This document shows, piece by piece, positions 1 to 7,345 of a stretch of 27,129 nt of DNA. This DNA comes from DATBMY01 sp036554605 (lineage in GTDB: Bacteria; Acidobacteriota; Blastocatellia; UBA7656). The DNA lies in the NCBI GenBank assembly GCA_036554605.1, contig DATBMY010000223.1, positions 1 through 27,129 on the forward strand, read 5' to 3'. The notes beneath the pieces were generated by a model, which was not told where the DNA came from, searched no databases, and worked only from the letters and a program-made list of their open reading frames with translations. The position numbers and the translations under genes were made by a program. Within the stretch, counting starts at the first letter, position 1. The number at the start of each line of letters is the position of its first letter.

Positions 1-907
1 TCTCATACATGAGGACGCCGAGACTGTATATATCGGAGCGGCCGTCAAGCTTCTCACCCATGCATAACTCAGGCGACATATAATGAGGCGTGGTAATGAG
101 GTTCGAGTCCTGGGCCGAATCATCCGATTTGGCGGGCGTCTCTGGTAGATGCGTGAGGCCGAAATCGAGCACCTTCACGACCCTGCCGTTCGCCGTGTCG
201 CTGACCATTATCTTTTCAGGTTTCAAATCTCCATGGACGATCCCCTGATTGTGCGCCGCGTCTAAAGCGCCACAGACTTGATTGATGATCCCAAGGACAG
301 CCGGAGAGGTGAAAGGCCCCTGTTGATCCATGAGCCTGCGTAGCGATTGACCTTCGATAAGCTCCATTACCACATATACAAGTCCCTGAATCGAGACGCC
401 GAAATCATATATGGTAACCAGGCCCGGGTGTTTGAGACGCGAAGCTGCCTGGGCGTTGCTGCGAAAACGCTCGACCGATTGTTGATCGGCCACCAGATCC
501 GAGCGCAATACCTTGACGGCCACCAGGTCGCCTATGCGCATGCGCATTGCCCGGTAGACCGTGCCCAGGCTGCCGCTGCCTATCCTGGAAACGATCTGAT
601 ACTTGTTATCGATGCTGCTCCCGATGAGCGGATCTTCGATTCGCGTGACTGCCCTGGCGGCAAGGGGTTGAGAGGTTCCGCAACGGGGGCAGAATTTGCC
701 GTCCTCATAGACTCGACTTCCGCATTCTCTGCAAACCATCCGCGCCTCCTGCCTGCCTGCCGTATTCTTGGTATAAGACTGGCGCGAAGTAGGGAGGTCA
801 TGATTTCTGGCGCCTGTCTCAGCCCTCGGGTTATTTCCCTCGATGTCCTGTATAACAGGAAGCATCTGCATCAATGTAGTTGCTCGGCTTATGTCCCCCT
901 TATCCAT
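1..907 (-). CDS. Ser/Thr protein kinase with N-terminal zinc ribbon (3' end outside window)
   Basis: Hanks-type kinase, truncated at its C-terminus by the window edge. I translated it by hand from the minus strand. Numbering from the internal ATG at 739, a zinc ribbon has C3, C6, C17 and C20. The kinase domain then shows a Gly loop (GSGSLG, 54-59), the ATP-binding lysine (VAVK, K76), a catalytic loop reading HGDLKPEK (169-176), DFG (192-194) and an APE-like MSPE (221-224). The catalytic Asp is present, but the HRD Arg is Gly and the usual Mg-binding Asn is Lys. Two starts are possible: ATG at 907 (AAAGGAG at 917-923, 9-nt spacer), which adds 56 residues without a stop, and ATG at 739 (AGGAGG, 5-nt spacer), which puts the zinc ribbon at the N-terminus. 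I list the longer. Substrate unknown; the neighbours are regulators on the same strand. Confidence 0.88.
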   Translation of the reverse strand, partial: MDKGDISRATTLMQMLPVIQDIEGNNPRAETGARNHDLPTSRQSYTKNTAGRQEARMVCRECGSRVYEDGKFCPRCGTSQPLAARAVTRIEDPLIGSSIDNKYQIVSRIGSGSLGTVYRAMRMRIGDLVAVKVLRSDLVADQQSVERFRSNAQAASRLKHPGLVTIYDFGVSIQGLVYVVMELIEGQSLRRLMDQQGPFTSPAVLGIINQVCGALDAAHNQGIVHGDLKPEKIMVSDTANGRVVKVLDFGLTHLPETPAKSDDSAQDSNLITTPHYMSPELCMGEKLDGRSDIYSLGVLMYE

Positions 908-953
908 CTCTTTACTCTCCTTTCACCTCACTATCAGAGAGTACGTCACCTGT

Positions 954-987
954 CCTGAGGTCACTATGAAGCGAGTCACTCCTCAGG
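954..987. repeat. Short inverted repeat between regulator and kinase genes
   Basis: Perfect 7-bp arms CCTGAGG (954-960) and CCTCAGG (981-987) flank a 20-bp spacer, and GTCACT occurs twice within it (960-965 and 975-980). It lies in the 122-bp gap between the Crp/Fnr stop and the first possible kinase start. No T-run follows on either strand, so a factor-independent terminator is unlikely. An operator is possible but unproven. Confidence 0.35.
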
Positions 988-1029
988 TGTGAAATGAGTA
1001 ACACCGATAAGGGAATTCATAAAGGCAGG

Positions 1030-1725
1030 CTACTTGCAGCGCCTGGCCAGAGCTTCTTCGTTGCGAATAGTGAAATAGTGCCTTTGATCGACCGAGATGT
1101 AATTGCGATCCTTGTAGGCGACTATTACCTGATTCACCCGCTCTCTCGATGCTCCCACCATGCCGGCAAGGTCGCCCTGCGTCAGGCGGACCGGGATCAG
1201 TATGGAGCCGTCTTCGCCCGTCTTGCCGTAAGCCCTGGCCAGCGCCAGTATCTGGCGCGCTACTCTGCCTTCGACTTCCAGCGCGGCTAAGGCCATTATC
1301 TGCTCATTAGCGAGCCTCAGCCTTGTCGTGAATATATGGAGCAGATTTGCCGCTACGTCAGGCATGGTCTGTATGCATTGCTGGAATGTAGAGCGGTCGA
1401 TCCAAAGCAGCACCGATTCTTCAAGCGTCGTGGCGCTCGCGCTTCGCCCGAGGTTGTCTATAAGGCTCATCTCGCCGAGCGTCTGGCCGGGGCCAAGAAT
1501 GGTTAATACGACGTGCGCCCCATCTTCGCGCTCGGCGAAAACCTTAAGGCAGCCTTTCAGGATTATGTAAACTACCTGGCCCGGCTCTTCGGCGCTGACG
1601 GCCACGGCCCCGGCAGGCAATACTTTTCGATGAAACAGGCCGGCCAGTCGAATCAGGTTTTCCTGAGAAAGCCCGGCAAATAGCGGCACCTGCGCCAGCA
1701 GAGCGGGATCGAGCACAGCAGGCAT
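1030..1725 (-). CDS. Crp/Fnr-family transcriptional regulator
   Basis: 231-aa cytoplasmic regulator of normal family length. The N-terminal cyclic-nucleotide-binding beta barrel (about residues 10-125) has a phosphate-binding cassette GEMSLIDNLGRSASA that keeps the Glu, Arg and Ser used by CRP to hold cAMP. A long dimerisation helix follows, then a C-terminal winged helix-turn-helix (about 150-225) with LTQGDLAGMVGASRERVNQ as the reading helix region. There is no Fnr-type N-terminal cysteine set, so cyclic-nucleotide sensing is more likely than Fe-S oxygen sensing. The start is well supported: AAAGGAGG lies 7 nt before the ATG. In the 229-bp upstream gap a TTGACA lies on the minus strand at 1807-1802, but no good -10 box sits at standard spacing. 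Targets are unknown; the neighbouring storage-lipid genes are candidates. Confidence 0.93.
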   Translation of the reverse strand: MPAVLDPALLAQVPLFAGLSQENLIRLAGLFHRKVLPAGAVAVSAEEPGQVVYIILKGCLKVFAEREDGAHVVLTILGPGQTLGEMSLIDNLGRSASATTLEESVLLWIDRSTFQQCIQTMPDVAANLLHIFTTRLRLANEQIMALAALEVEGRVARQILALARAYGKTGEDGSILIPVRLTQGDLAGMVGASRERVNQVIVAYKDRNYISVDQRHYFTIRNEEALARRCK

Positions 1726-1954
1726 AAGCAGCCTCCTTTCCGAGAACGCATAAGTATCACAATAGCCTGAGAGTTTAAATTCAGCCCTACTATACGAAGT
1801 ATGTCAATACGGGTCCGCTCGAAAAGCCTCCCCGCGATATGCTAACTACACAATTACCGTAAGTACAGAGGTATCTTTAAAATGATTGAGCCGGGAAAGC
1901 AACTAAATAGAGACTGCTCGAAATCGCGCGCCGGCCGCTTTACTTCTCTTCGTC

Positions 1955-2410
1955 TTATTTCTTCTTTAGCCCCCAGGTCTCCTTCATCGCCTCCGCGCCC
2001 GGGATGAACTTCTCCCAGAAGTGCGGGGCCGAAGCGCTCATCTCCAGCAAGCCGCGAAACCGCCTGTCAAACTCTTCCTTGGTTTTCAGATAGGCTTCGT
2101 AACTGCTCGCAAGATAATTCTTGAAGAAATCCTGAGACGCCTCTTCTCGCGAGCGTATCAGCTGAAACAAGAATTGCAGCGGCAAAAGGCTCTTCTGGTT
2201 CTTCTCCTCTTCTAGTATGACCTGCATGAGCACCGATTTCGTCACGTCCTGCTTCGTCTTTGAGTCTATGACCTTTATGTCATTGCCCTCGCGGATGAGC
2301 TTTGTGATCTCCTCGTAATTGACGTAACTGCTTGTCTCCGTATTGTAGAGCCGGCGATTGCCGTAGCGCTTGATGATAACCCCGTCGAAATCAGCTTTTC
2401 TCTTTGCCAT
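1955..2410 (-). CDS. phaR: PhaR-type polyhydroxyalkanoate synthesis regulator
   Basis: 151 aa. Residues about 10-70 match the PHB/PHA accumulation regulator DNA-binding domain: IIKRYGNRRLYNTETSSYVN followed by ITKLIREGNDIKVIDSKT. The C-terminal half is helical and charged, as in PhaR proteins that sense the polymer surface. In known systems PhaR represses phasin and PHA genes until granules form, then leaves DNA by binding the granule. Here it is divergent from a locus containing a phasin-like gene, which fits that role. The start ATG has GAGGTGA upstream. Autoregulation is plausible because TGC-rich palindromic sequence lies just upstream (2483-2497). No PHA synthase is in the window, so the true granule type is open. 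Confidence 0.88.
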   Translation of the reverse strand: MAKRKADFDGVIIKRYGNRRLYNTETSSYVNYEEITKLIREGNDIKVIDSKTKQDVTKSVLMQVILEEEKNQKSLLPLQFLFQLIRSREEASQDFFKNYLASSYEAYLKTKEEFDRRFRGLLEMSASAPHFWEKFIPGAEAMKETWGLKKK

Positions 2411-2482
2411 ATTTCACCTCGCAATCCCTCATATTCTCGCTCCCCATATTCAAAATCTCAATTTATCTCCAGCAATATCAAC

Positions 2483-2497
2483 GCAATAGCATATTGC
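2483..2497. promoter_or_regulatory. TGC-rich palindrome upstream of phaR, candidate operator
   Basis: GCAATAGCATATTGC has perfect 6-bp arms around GCA and is followed directly by TGCAAATGC. PhaR proteins of other bacteria are known to bind TGC-rich sites in phasin/phaR promoters. Its position 73 bp upstream of the phaR start suggests autoregulation. This is inference from sequence character and position. Confidence 0.4.
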
Positions 2498-2604
2498 TGC
2501 AAATGCGAAAAAATACATGATCGTAAAAGTCTAACAGAACCGATCATTTCTTCGTCGTTACTACTTGTTACCGTCACATATTAACTCTTGTTTTCATATA
2601 ATTG

Positions 2605-2638
2605 CAAGAAATATTTCGCATGTGCGAAATATTTCTTG
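2605..2638. promoter_or_regulatory. 34-bp palindrome overlapping the -35 box of the lipid locus
   Basis: Arms CAAGAAATATTTCGCA (2605-2620) and TGCGAAATATTTCTTG (2623-2638) are exact reverse complements around a 2-bp centre. The right arm runs into the TTGACA hexamer at 2636-2641, so a protein bound here would block RNA polymerase. Its placement suggests a repressor operator for the SDR/ligase/phasin genes. The binder is not known; PhaR encoded next door is the first candidate. Confidence 0.75.
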
Positions 2639-2664
2639 ACATAGACCGGTTTTATAGATATTCT
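2636..2664 (+). promoter_or_regulatory. Sigma-70-type promoter of SDR-ligase-phasin genes
   Basis: TTGACA (2636-2641), a 17-bp spacer and TATTCT (2659-2664; 4 of 6 to consensus) precede the SDR start. The -35 overlaps the large palindrome. A transcript starting near 2671 would have a short leader before the ribosome site at 2680-2686, which supports the GTG start at 2695 over the upstream in-frame start at 2602. Confidence 0.55.
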
Positions 2665-2694
2665 GCTGCCCGGGAGAATAGGGAGAAGCAGATC

Positions 2695-3570
2695 GTGATA
2701 CGAAAGGTGCGCGGGACAACGGCCGTGATTACAGGAGCCACGAGCGGCATTGGCCGCGCCACCGCGATTGAGTTCGCGCGGGCGGGGGCGCGAGTCGTTG
2801 TCGCGGGTCGTCGCAAAGAGAGGCTGAAAGAGCTTGCCGGCGAGATTGAGGCAAAAGGGGGCGAGGCGCTTGCCGTGCCCACGGACGTGGCGGTGCAGGC
2901 ACAAGTAGAGCGGTTGGTCGAGAAAGCCATCGAGCGGTTCGGCCGGATTGATACGCTTGTCAACAACGCGGGGGTAGGACTGGCGGCGCGCTTCTCAGAC
3001 ACGACGCTTGAGGATTTTCGCCGCGTTATGGACGTAAACTTCTGGGGCGCGGTTTACGCCTGTAAGGTTGCGGTGCCGCATATGCGCGCTCAATCAGGGG
3101 GCGGGGTAATAATCAACGTCTCTTCGATACTGGGCAAACGCGGAATCCCTTTTGAGACGGCATACTGCGCGAGCAAATTTGCGCTCGCCGGTTTTTCGGA
3201 GGCGCTTCGCGCGGAGGTGATGTCGGACGCGATCGACGTAAGCGCGATCTATCCGGGCGCCGTCGAAACCGAGATATTTGAATCCGCTACAAACAAAACC
3301 GGCCTGGAGATTCCCAGCTACCTGCCGAAGTTTCCCGCGCGAGAGATGGCGCGCATAATCGTGCGCGACGCGCGCTTTCCTCAACCCGAGATCGTTTTTG
3401 CTCTCGACGCGCAAGCTATAAACTTTTTCAACAAACTGGCTCCGGGATTGATCGATTTCTGGCTCGGTTTCAGCGTGCCTTTTATCGAGGGTATGCGCCG
3501 CGGCGCGCAGCAGTCCGGGCCCGGCAGCGGAGAGCGTTACAAGAGAGATTCTCAAAAGAATCGATCCTAG
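2695..3570 (+). CDS. Short-chain dehydrogenase/reductase (classical SDR)
   Basis: About 291 aa from GTG 2695, which has AGGGAGA at 2680-2686 with an 8-nt spacer. The longer reading from 2602 begins inside the operator and promoter. Rossmann-fold motifs follow in order: TGATSGIG (cofactor loop), AGRRKER (basic residues favouring NADP(H)), NNAGVG, the catalytic Ser in NVSS, and YCASK (Tyr/Lys of the active site). The protein extends past the SDR core with a hydrophobic, aromatic C-terminus (INFFNKLAPGLIDFWLGF), which may touch a membrane or granule. It lies 12 bp before a fatty acyl-CoA ligase, so a reductase acting on a lipid intermediate is likely; an acetoacetyl-CoA or acyl substrate is a guess. 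The exact reaction cannot be read from sequence. Confidence 0.9.
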   Translation: MIRKVRGTTAVITGATSGIGRATAIEFARAGARVVVAGRRKERLKELAGEIEAKGGEALAVPTDVAVQAQVERLVEKAIERFGRIDTLVNNAGVGLAARFSDTTLEDFRRVMDVNFWGAVYACKVAVPHMRAQSGGGVIINVSSILGKRGIPFETAYCASKFALAGFSEALRAEVMSDAIDVSAIYPGAVETEIFESATNKTGLEIPSYLPKFPAREMARIIVRDARFPQPEIVFALDAQAINFFNKLAPGLIDFWLGFSVPFIEGMRRGAQQSGPGSGERYKRDSQKNRS

Positions 3571-3582
3571 AAGCGTAAAGTT

Positions 3583-5265
3583 ATGAGCACTAGACGAACA
3601 AAGCTAAAAGAAGATTCGGCTTATAGCCAGAAGCCATGGCTCAAGCATTATGATTTCTGGGTTCCCGGCGAGATGAACCTCCCGCGCCAGCCTGTTTATC
3701 AGATATTGAACCTGGCGGCCCTGCAATTTGCCGACCGGCCCGCGACCGCGTTCCTGAACGCGCAACTGACCTTTGCCGAAGTCAAAACGCAGGTCGACAA
3801 ACTGGCAACCGCGCTCTCAAGGCTTGGCATCGGCAAGGGAGACCGCGTCGGCATAATGCTGCCGAATTGCCCGCAGTATTTGATCAGCTTCTTTGCGATT
3901 ATGCGGCTGGGCGCGATCGTGGCAAATGTAAACCCCATCTACACGCCGCGCGAAGTCGAAATGGTAGCCAGCGATTCCGGGATGCGGGCGATAATCGCGC
4001 TCGACGCGCTTATTGGGACCGTGCTCGGGATTCAGGCGCAAACCGGGATCGAACAGGTCATCAGCACAAGCGTTGAAGATTATTCGGGTGGCTCGCAAGC
4101 GGCAAAGCCGGCTCCGGCGGGCACGCTCTCTTTTGCGGAATTGATCGACGGAATCGACGAGCCGGATTTACCTCGCGTCGAGATCAATGCGGAAGAAGAG
4201 ATCGCGGTCCTTCAATACACCGGAGGGACTACCGGGGTGCCAAAGGGGGCGATGCTCACGCACGCGAACATCTACGCGGCCACGTTGCAATGCGCAGTCT
4301 GGGGCCATTATTTCACCGAACGCGGCAACGAGCGTTTCCTGCTGGTGATCCCCTACTTTCACGTTTATGGAATGGTAGTGGGAGCGGTATACGGCATGTG
4401 GTGCGGCGCTATGCAGATTATGATTCCGAAGTTTGATGCGAATCTTCTGCTAGACGCAATAAAGCGCTACGAGCCAACCTATTTCCCCGGCGTGCCGACG
4501 CTCTTCATATCGCTGCTCAACCACCCCGGCTCAAGGAAGGCGGGACTGAATCGCGTCCGCCGCTTTAACAGCGGTTCCGCGCCCTTGCCCATAGAGGTGA
4601 TCGAACAGTTTGAGCGGATGAGCGGCGCGATGCTTTATGAAGGTTACGGTATGACTGAGACGGCCGCGCTCGCAACGACGACGCCCACGCTTTCCAGGCG
4701 CAAGCCGGGCAGCATCGGATTGCCGGTCACCGGGACTGAATGCAAAATCGTCGACCTCCAGACCGGCGAGCGCGAGATGCCCGTCGGCGAGGAAGGCGAG
4801 CTTTGCCTGCGAGGGCCGCAGGTGATGAGGGGCTACTGGAACAAGCCCGGCGAGACAGCCGAGACGATACGTGACGGCTGGCTGCATACGGGCGATGTCG
4901 CGCGCATGGATGAGGACGGATATTTTTACATCGTCCAGCGCAAGAAAGACATGATCATAGTGAGCGGGTTCAACGTCTATCCGAACGAAGTCGAGGAGGT
5001 GCTCTTCACCCACCCCGCGGTAAAAGAAGCCGCGGTGATCGGAGTGCCTGACGACTATCGCGGCGAGGCGGTCAAAGCCTTCATCGTGCTCAAACCCGAA
5101 GCCGGAGCGGCGGCCGAAGAGATCATCGAGTTCTGCCGCGAGAGGCTTGCAAGATACAAAGTGCCCGCGTCCATCGTATTCGCCGAGAGCCTGCCCAAGA
5201 GCGCTGTAGGGAAAGTGCTCAGGAGAGAGCTGCGCGAAGAGGAAGAGGCGAGGCGCGAAAAGTAG
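3583..5265 (+). CDS. Long-chain fatty acid--CoA ligase (FadD-like)
   Basis: 560 aa, the usual length of bacterial FadD-type ANL enzymes, which activate fatty acids to acyl-CoA via acyl-AMP. Motifs: ATP loop YTGGTTGVPKG (about 212-222), YEGYGMTETAA (adenine/acyl site), GWLHTGDVARMDEDGY (ribose-binding Asp), the hinge KDMIIVSGFNVYPNEVEEVL, and the C-terminal catalytic lysine in PKSAVGKVLRREL. All key residues are intact. It starts 12 bp after the SDR stop and is followed 36 bp later by the phasin-like gene, so the three are probably cotranscribed. It likely supplies acyl-CoA for the WS/DGAT acyltransferase encoded downstream, or for PHA precursors. Chain-length preference is not readable. Confidence 0.94.
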   Translation: MSTRRTKLKEDSAYSQKPWLKHYDFWVPGEMNLPRQPVYQILNLAALQFADRPATAFLNAQLTFAEVKTQVDKLATALSRLGIGKGDRVGIMLPNCPQYLISFFAIMRLGAIVANVNPIYTPREVEMVASDSGMRAIIALDALIGTVLGIQAQTGIEQVISTSVEDYSGGSQAAKPAPAGTLSFAELIDGIDEPDLPRVEINAEEEIAVLQYTGGTTGVPKGAMLTHANIYAATLQCAVWGHYFTERGNERFLLVIPYFHVYGMVVGAVYGMWCGAMQIMIPKFDANLLLDAIKRYEPTYFPGVPTLFISLLNHPGSRKAGLNRVRRFNSGSAPLPIEVIEQFERMSGAMLYEGYGMTETAALATTTPTLSRRKPGSIGLPVTGTECKIVDLQTGEREMPVGEEGELCLRGPQVMRGYWNKPGETAETIRDGWLHTGDVARMDEDGYFYIVQRKKDMIIVSGFNVYPNEVEEVLFTHPAVKEAAVIGVPDDYRGEAVKAFIVLKPEAGAAAEEIIEFCRERLARYKVPASIVFAESLPKSAVGKVLRRELREEEEARREK

Positions 5266-5301
5266 GAAACGGTTTCATCCAATAAGAAAGGACTAAGACT
5301 C

Positions 5302-5919
5302 ATGACCACCAAAGCAAAATCATCGAGCAAACACACGGGCCAGGCAACCGCCAAGGGCAAAGCGCCCGAAGCCAAACAGGCGGCTGACTGGGCTAAACAG
5401 ATGATTGAAAACCTGACCGCGGCGCAGACGAAGTGGATAGAGATCACTTCCGAGCAGAACGCTCTGGTAATCAAGGCGATAACCGACGGCTTGAACTTCT
5501 ATAAGACCGCGCCGACTCCCGCGCTCGCCGATTGGGCGAAGCAGGGAATCGAGGGCTTTGTCGAAGCGCAGAAGCGCTGGGCCGAAATAGCTTCCGAGCA
5601 GAGCAAGCAGTTTTTCGAGGCCATGCGCGAGGGGGCCGGGTTCGATGTCAGCGATGTAAACAGGGCGATTTCAGATTACGCCGGGCAGGGAGTTGAAGCG
5701 TTTGTCAAAGCGCGCACAAAATGGCTCGATTTCGCCGCCGAGCAGAACGCTCAAGTTCTCAAGGCGGTAAAAGACGGGCTGGGCCTGGACGATTCTTCGC
5801 CGGCGGCGGCGCTTGCGGATTTCGCGCAGCAGGCGGTCAACAACTACGTTGAGGTGCAGAAGCGATGGCTCGATCTGGCCACGCAGCTTCCATTTATTCG
5901 ACCGGCTGATAAGAAATAG
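5302..5919 (+). CDS. Phasin-like granule protein made of 48-residue repeats
   Basis: 205 aa. A 25-residue Lys/Ala/Ser-rich N-terminus leads into four amphipathic helical repeats with an exact 48-residue period: Asp 29/77/125/173, Gln 33/81/129/177 and Trp 45/93/141/189 align. The repeat consensus is roughly ADWAKQGIExFVEAQKRW followed by (hydrophobic) EIASEQN; the fourth copy is cut short after LDLATQ. The size, lack of Cys and Ala/Gln-rich amphipathic helices fit phasins, which coat PHA or lipid granules. Phasin identity rests on composition and on PhaR and acyl-CoA ligase neighbours, not on a family match. AAGGA precedes the ATG, and a strong palindrome follows the stop. Confidence 0.75.
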   Translation: MTTKAKSSSKHTGQATAKGKAPEAKQAADWAKQMIENLTAAQTKWIEITSEQNALVIKAITDGLNFYKTAPTPALADWAKQGIEGFVEAQKRWAEIASEQSKQFFEAMREGAGFDVSDVNRAISDYAGQGVEAFVKARTKWLDFAAEQNAQVLKAVKDGLGLDDSSPAAALADFAQQAVNNYVEVQKRWLDLATQLPFIRPADKK

Positions 5920-5931
5920 GCTGCCTGCTAA

Positions 5932-5969
5932 GAAGGCCGGAGATTTTAGATCTAAAATCTCCGGCCTTC
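5932..5969. terminator. 38-bp perfect palindrome after phasin gene
   Basis: GAAGGCCGGAGATTTTAGA and its exact reverse complement abut with no spacer; in RNA this folds into a long hairpin with a minimal AU-rich loop. It starts 13 bp after the phasin stop. The strand downstream has no T-run (CCTTATCGC), so it may act as a terminator aided by Rho, as a 3' stabilising hairpin, or as a palindromic repeat. It would work on both strands. Confidence 0.7.
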
Positions 5970-5995
5970 CTTATCGCATATTTTACCTCCGGGGT

Positions 5996-6023
5996 TTGAC
6001 AACGAACCGGCAAATGATAAAAG
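5996..6023 (+). promoter_or_regulatory. Candidate promoter of the GNAT gene
   Basis: A consensus TTGACA (5996-6001) is followed after 16 bp by TAAAAG (6018-6023; 4 of 6). It lies between the phasin hairpin and the GNAT start, in a 156-bp gap, so the genes from 6126 onward may have their own transcription start. A hairpin with 7-bp arms CTCGCGC/GCGCGAG (6034-6051) would sit in the leader. Confidence 0.4.
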
Positions 6024-6125
6024 TTCTATCGCGCTCGCGCTTTCGCGCGAGTCAAAGTGTCGAACCGGGTTTTTTCATCATGCTCTTGTCTCTATCCTCA
6101 GGCGAAAAATGCATTGGAGAAAAGG

Positions 6126-6692
6126 ATGACCAGCGAAAAAGTCTGGAAACGAAACTATCCCTGGACTGCCGCGGTTAAAGATAACGAAGTCACCATACGC
6201 CTTATGACGGTCGAAGACGGCGATGAGTTGCTCGATTTCGCCCGCTCGCTGCCCGAACGCGACCTGCTCTTCCTCTCTATAGACATAACCAGGCCCGAGG
6301 TCATTGAGGGATGGATGCAACACATCGACACGGGCCGCAGCTTTACGGTAATGGCGGAGTTGGATGGAAAGCTGATCGGTCACGCCACGTTGTATATCAG
6401 CGAGCTGACCTGGACTCGTCATCTGGGCGAGATACAGTTGTTGATAAGCCCCGAGCATCGCGGCGGGGGGTTGGGCACTTTGCTGGCCAACGAAGTCTTC
6501 GCCCTCGCGCATGACCTTGGTTTGCAAAAGATCATCGCCCGGATGGCAGCCGACCAGAAAGGGGCCTTGCAGGTCTTCGAGCGGCTGGGGTTCAAGGCTG
6601 AAGCGCTGTTAACCGATTTTGTCATAGACCGCGAGGGCCGCACGCACGATTTAATAGTCATGTCTCACGACGTCACCGGCCTGACCGTATAA
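6126..6692 (+). CDS. GNAT-family N-acetyltransferase
   Basis: 188 aa from ATG 6126, which has GGAGA (6116-6120) 5 nt upstream; an in-frame ATG at 6057 lacks a ribosome site and adds a Cys-rich, unlikely leader. The GNAT core runs from about residue 20 to 175: TIRLMTVEDGDELLDFARSL (beta1-alpha1), GHATLYISE (beta4), and the acetyl-CoA loop SPEHRGGGLGTLL (motif A, R/QxxGxG), then VFERLGFKAEA (motif B). The substrate is not predictable. The similarity to ribosomal-protein or amino-acid acetyltransferases is only general. Membership of the lipid locus is positional. Confidence 0.88.
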   Translation: MTSEKVWKRNYPWTAAVKDNEVTIRLMTVEDGDELLDFARSLPERDLLFLSIDITRPEVIEGWMQHIDTGRSFTVMAELDGKLIGHATLYISELTWTRHLGEIQLLISPEHRGGGLGTLLANEVFALAHDLGLQKIIARMAADQKGALQVFERLGFKAEALLTDFVIDREGRTHDLIVMSHDVTGLTV

Positions 6693-6756
6693 TGGGAAGC
6701 AGGCTGTGGCCGGCAAAATCCCGCTCTGACACCGGCCAGGGTAAGCGAGGACTAAA

Positions 6757-7209
6757 ATGATCTACAGTCAGCTTTCACGGCTCGAATCAGACTTCTTCAG
6801 CGCGCTGAACCGGTTCGCCGAGCCGCTTGTGCGCGCCGGTTTCGCCAATCCCATACTCTGGCCGGCGGGAGCGATAGTGCTGGAAACGATAGGACGCCGC
6901 ACCCGGCGAAGATACAACGTGCCGCTGCTTGCCACGCGCATAGGCGATATATTGCTGGTGAGCACTTTTCGCCGGCGGTCCCAGTGGCTGAAGAATCTCG
7001 CTGCCAACACTGAAATCCGCTACTGGATGGGAGGCCGTTTGCAAGAGGCGACCGCTTTCGTGATTGGCCCGGGTTTTGAGGCTCCTCAGGCAAGTGAATT
7101 GCCGCCGCTTGCGAGCTGTATTGCTGACGCCCTCGCTCGGCAGAGTCGTCTGTTCGGAGGCGGCTTCGCAATACTGGTCCCGCGCAAACCTCCAGCGAAG
7201 TCGAGATGA
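6757..7209 (+). CDS. Ddn-like split beta-barrel (deazaflavin/flavin-type nitroreductase family)
   Basis: 150 aa. The middle part, ETIGRRTRRRYNVPLLATR then GDILLVSTFRRRSQWLKNL, followed by NTEIRYWMGGRL, has the layout of the deazaflavin-dependent nitroreductase (Ddn) family: a Gly-Arg-(K/R)-(T/S)-basic loop, a central beta strand and the W/Y-xx-NL-x-AN signature. Family members bind F420 or other cofactors and reduce quinones, fatty acids or nitro compounds. Whether this host makes F420 is not shown here. GCGAGGA lies upstream of the ATG. It sits 64 bp after the GNAT gene and 136 bp before the WS/DGAT gene, all on the plus strand. Confidence 0.68.
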   Translation: MIYSQLSRLESDFFSALNRFAEPLVRAGFANPILWPAGAIVLETIGRRTRRRYNVPLLATRIGDILLVSTFRRRSQWLKNLAANTEIRYWMGGRLQEATAFVIGPGFEAPQASELPPLASCIADALARQSRLFGGGFAILVPRKPPAKSR

Positions 7210-7274
7210 AGACCGAAACAAGATAGGGACCGGTGGCCGGTCGCCGGAGATCAGCAGGTTGTGTTGCGCGAACT

Positions 7275-7310
7275 CGCATTTGAGATTTGAAATAGCAAAT
7301 TTGAAATGCG
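7275..7310. repeat. AT-rich inverted repeat upstream of WS/DGAT gene
   Basis: Arms 7275-7289 and 7296-7310 match at 13 of 15 positions and share the outer CGCATTT/AAATGCG. The core decamer TGAAATAGCA (7288-7297) recurs at 18706-18715 inside another intergenic hairpin, so both may belong to one dispersed repeat family. GC-rich sequence flanks the AT-rich core in both. Confidence 0.55.
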
Positions 7311-7345
7311 AAAATCACTGGCCACTGCCCACTTCGGAGAAAGCG

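Noticed and set aside
347..958. 203-codon plus-strand open frame across the kinase region
   Set aside because: It is antisense to the kinase frame, which carries all Hanks motifs; no ribosome site and no recognisable domain.
2602..2694. N-terminal extension of the SDR from the in-frame start at 2602
   Set aside because: It would begin within the 34-bp palindrome and span the promoter; GTG 2695 has a good ribosome site and gives a standard SDR N-terminus.
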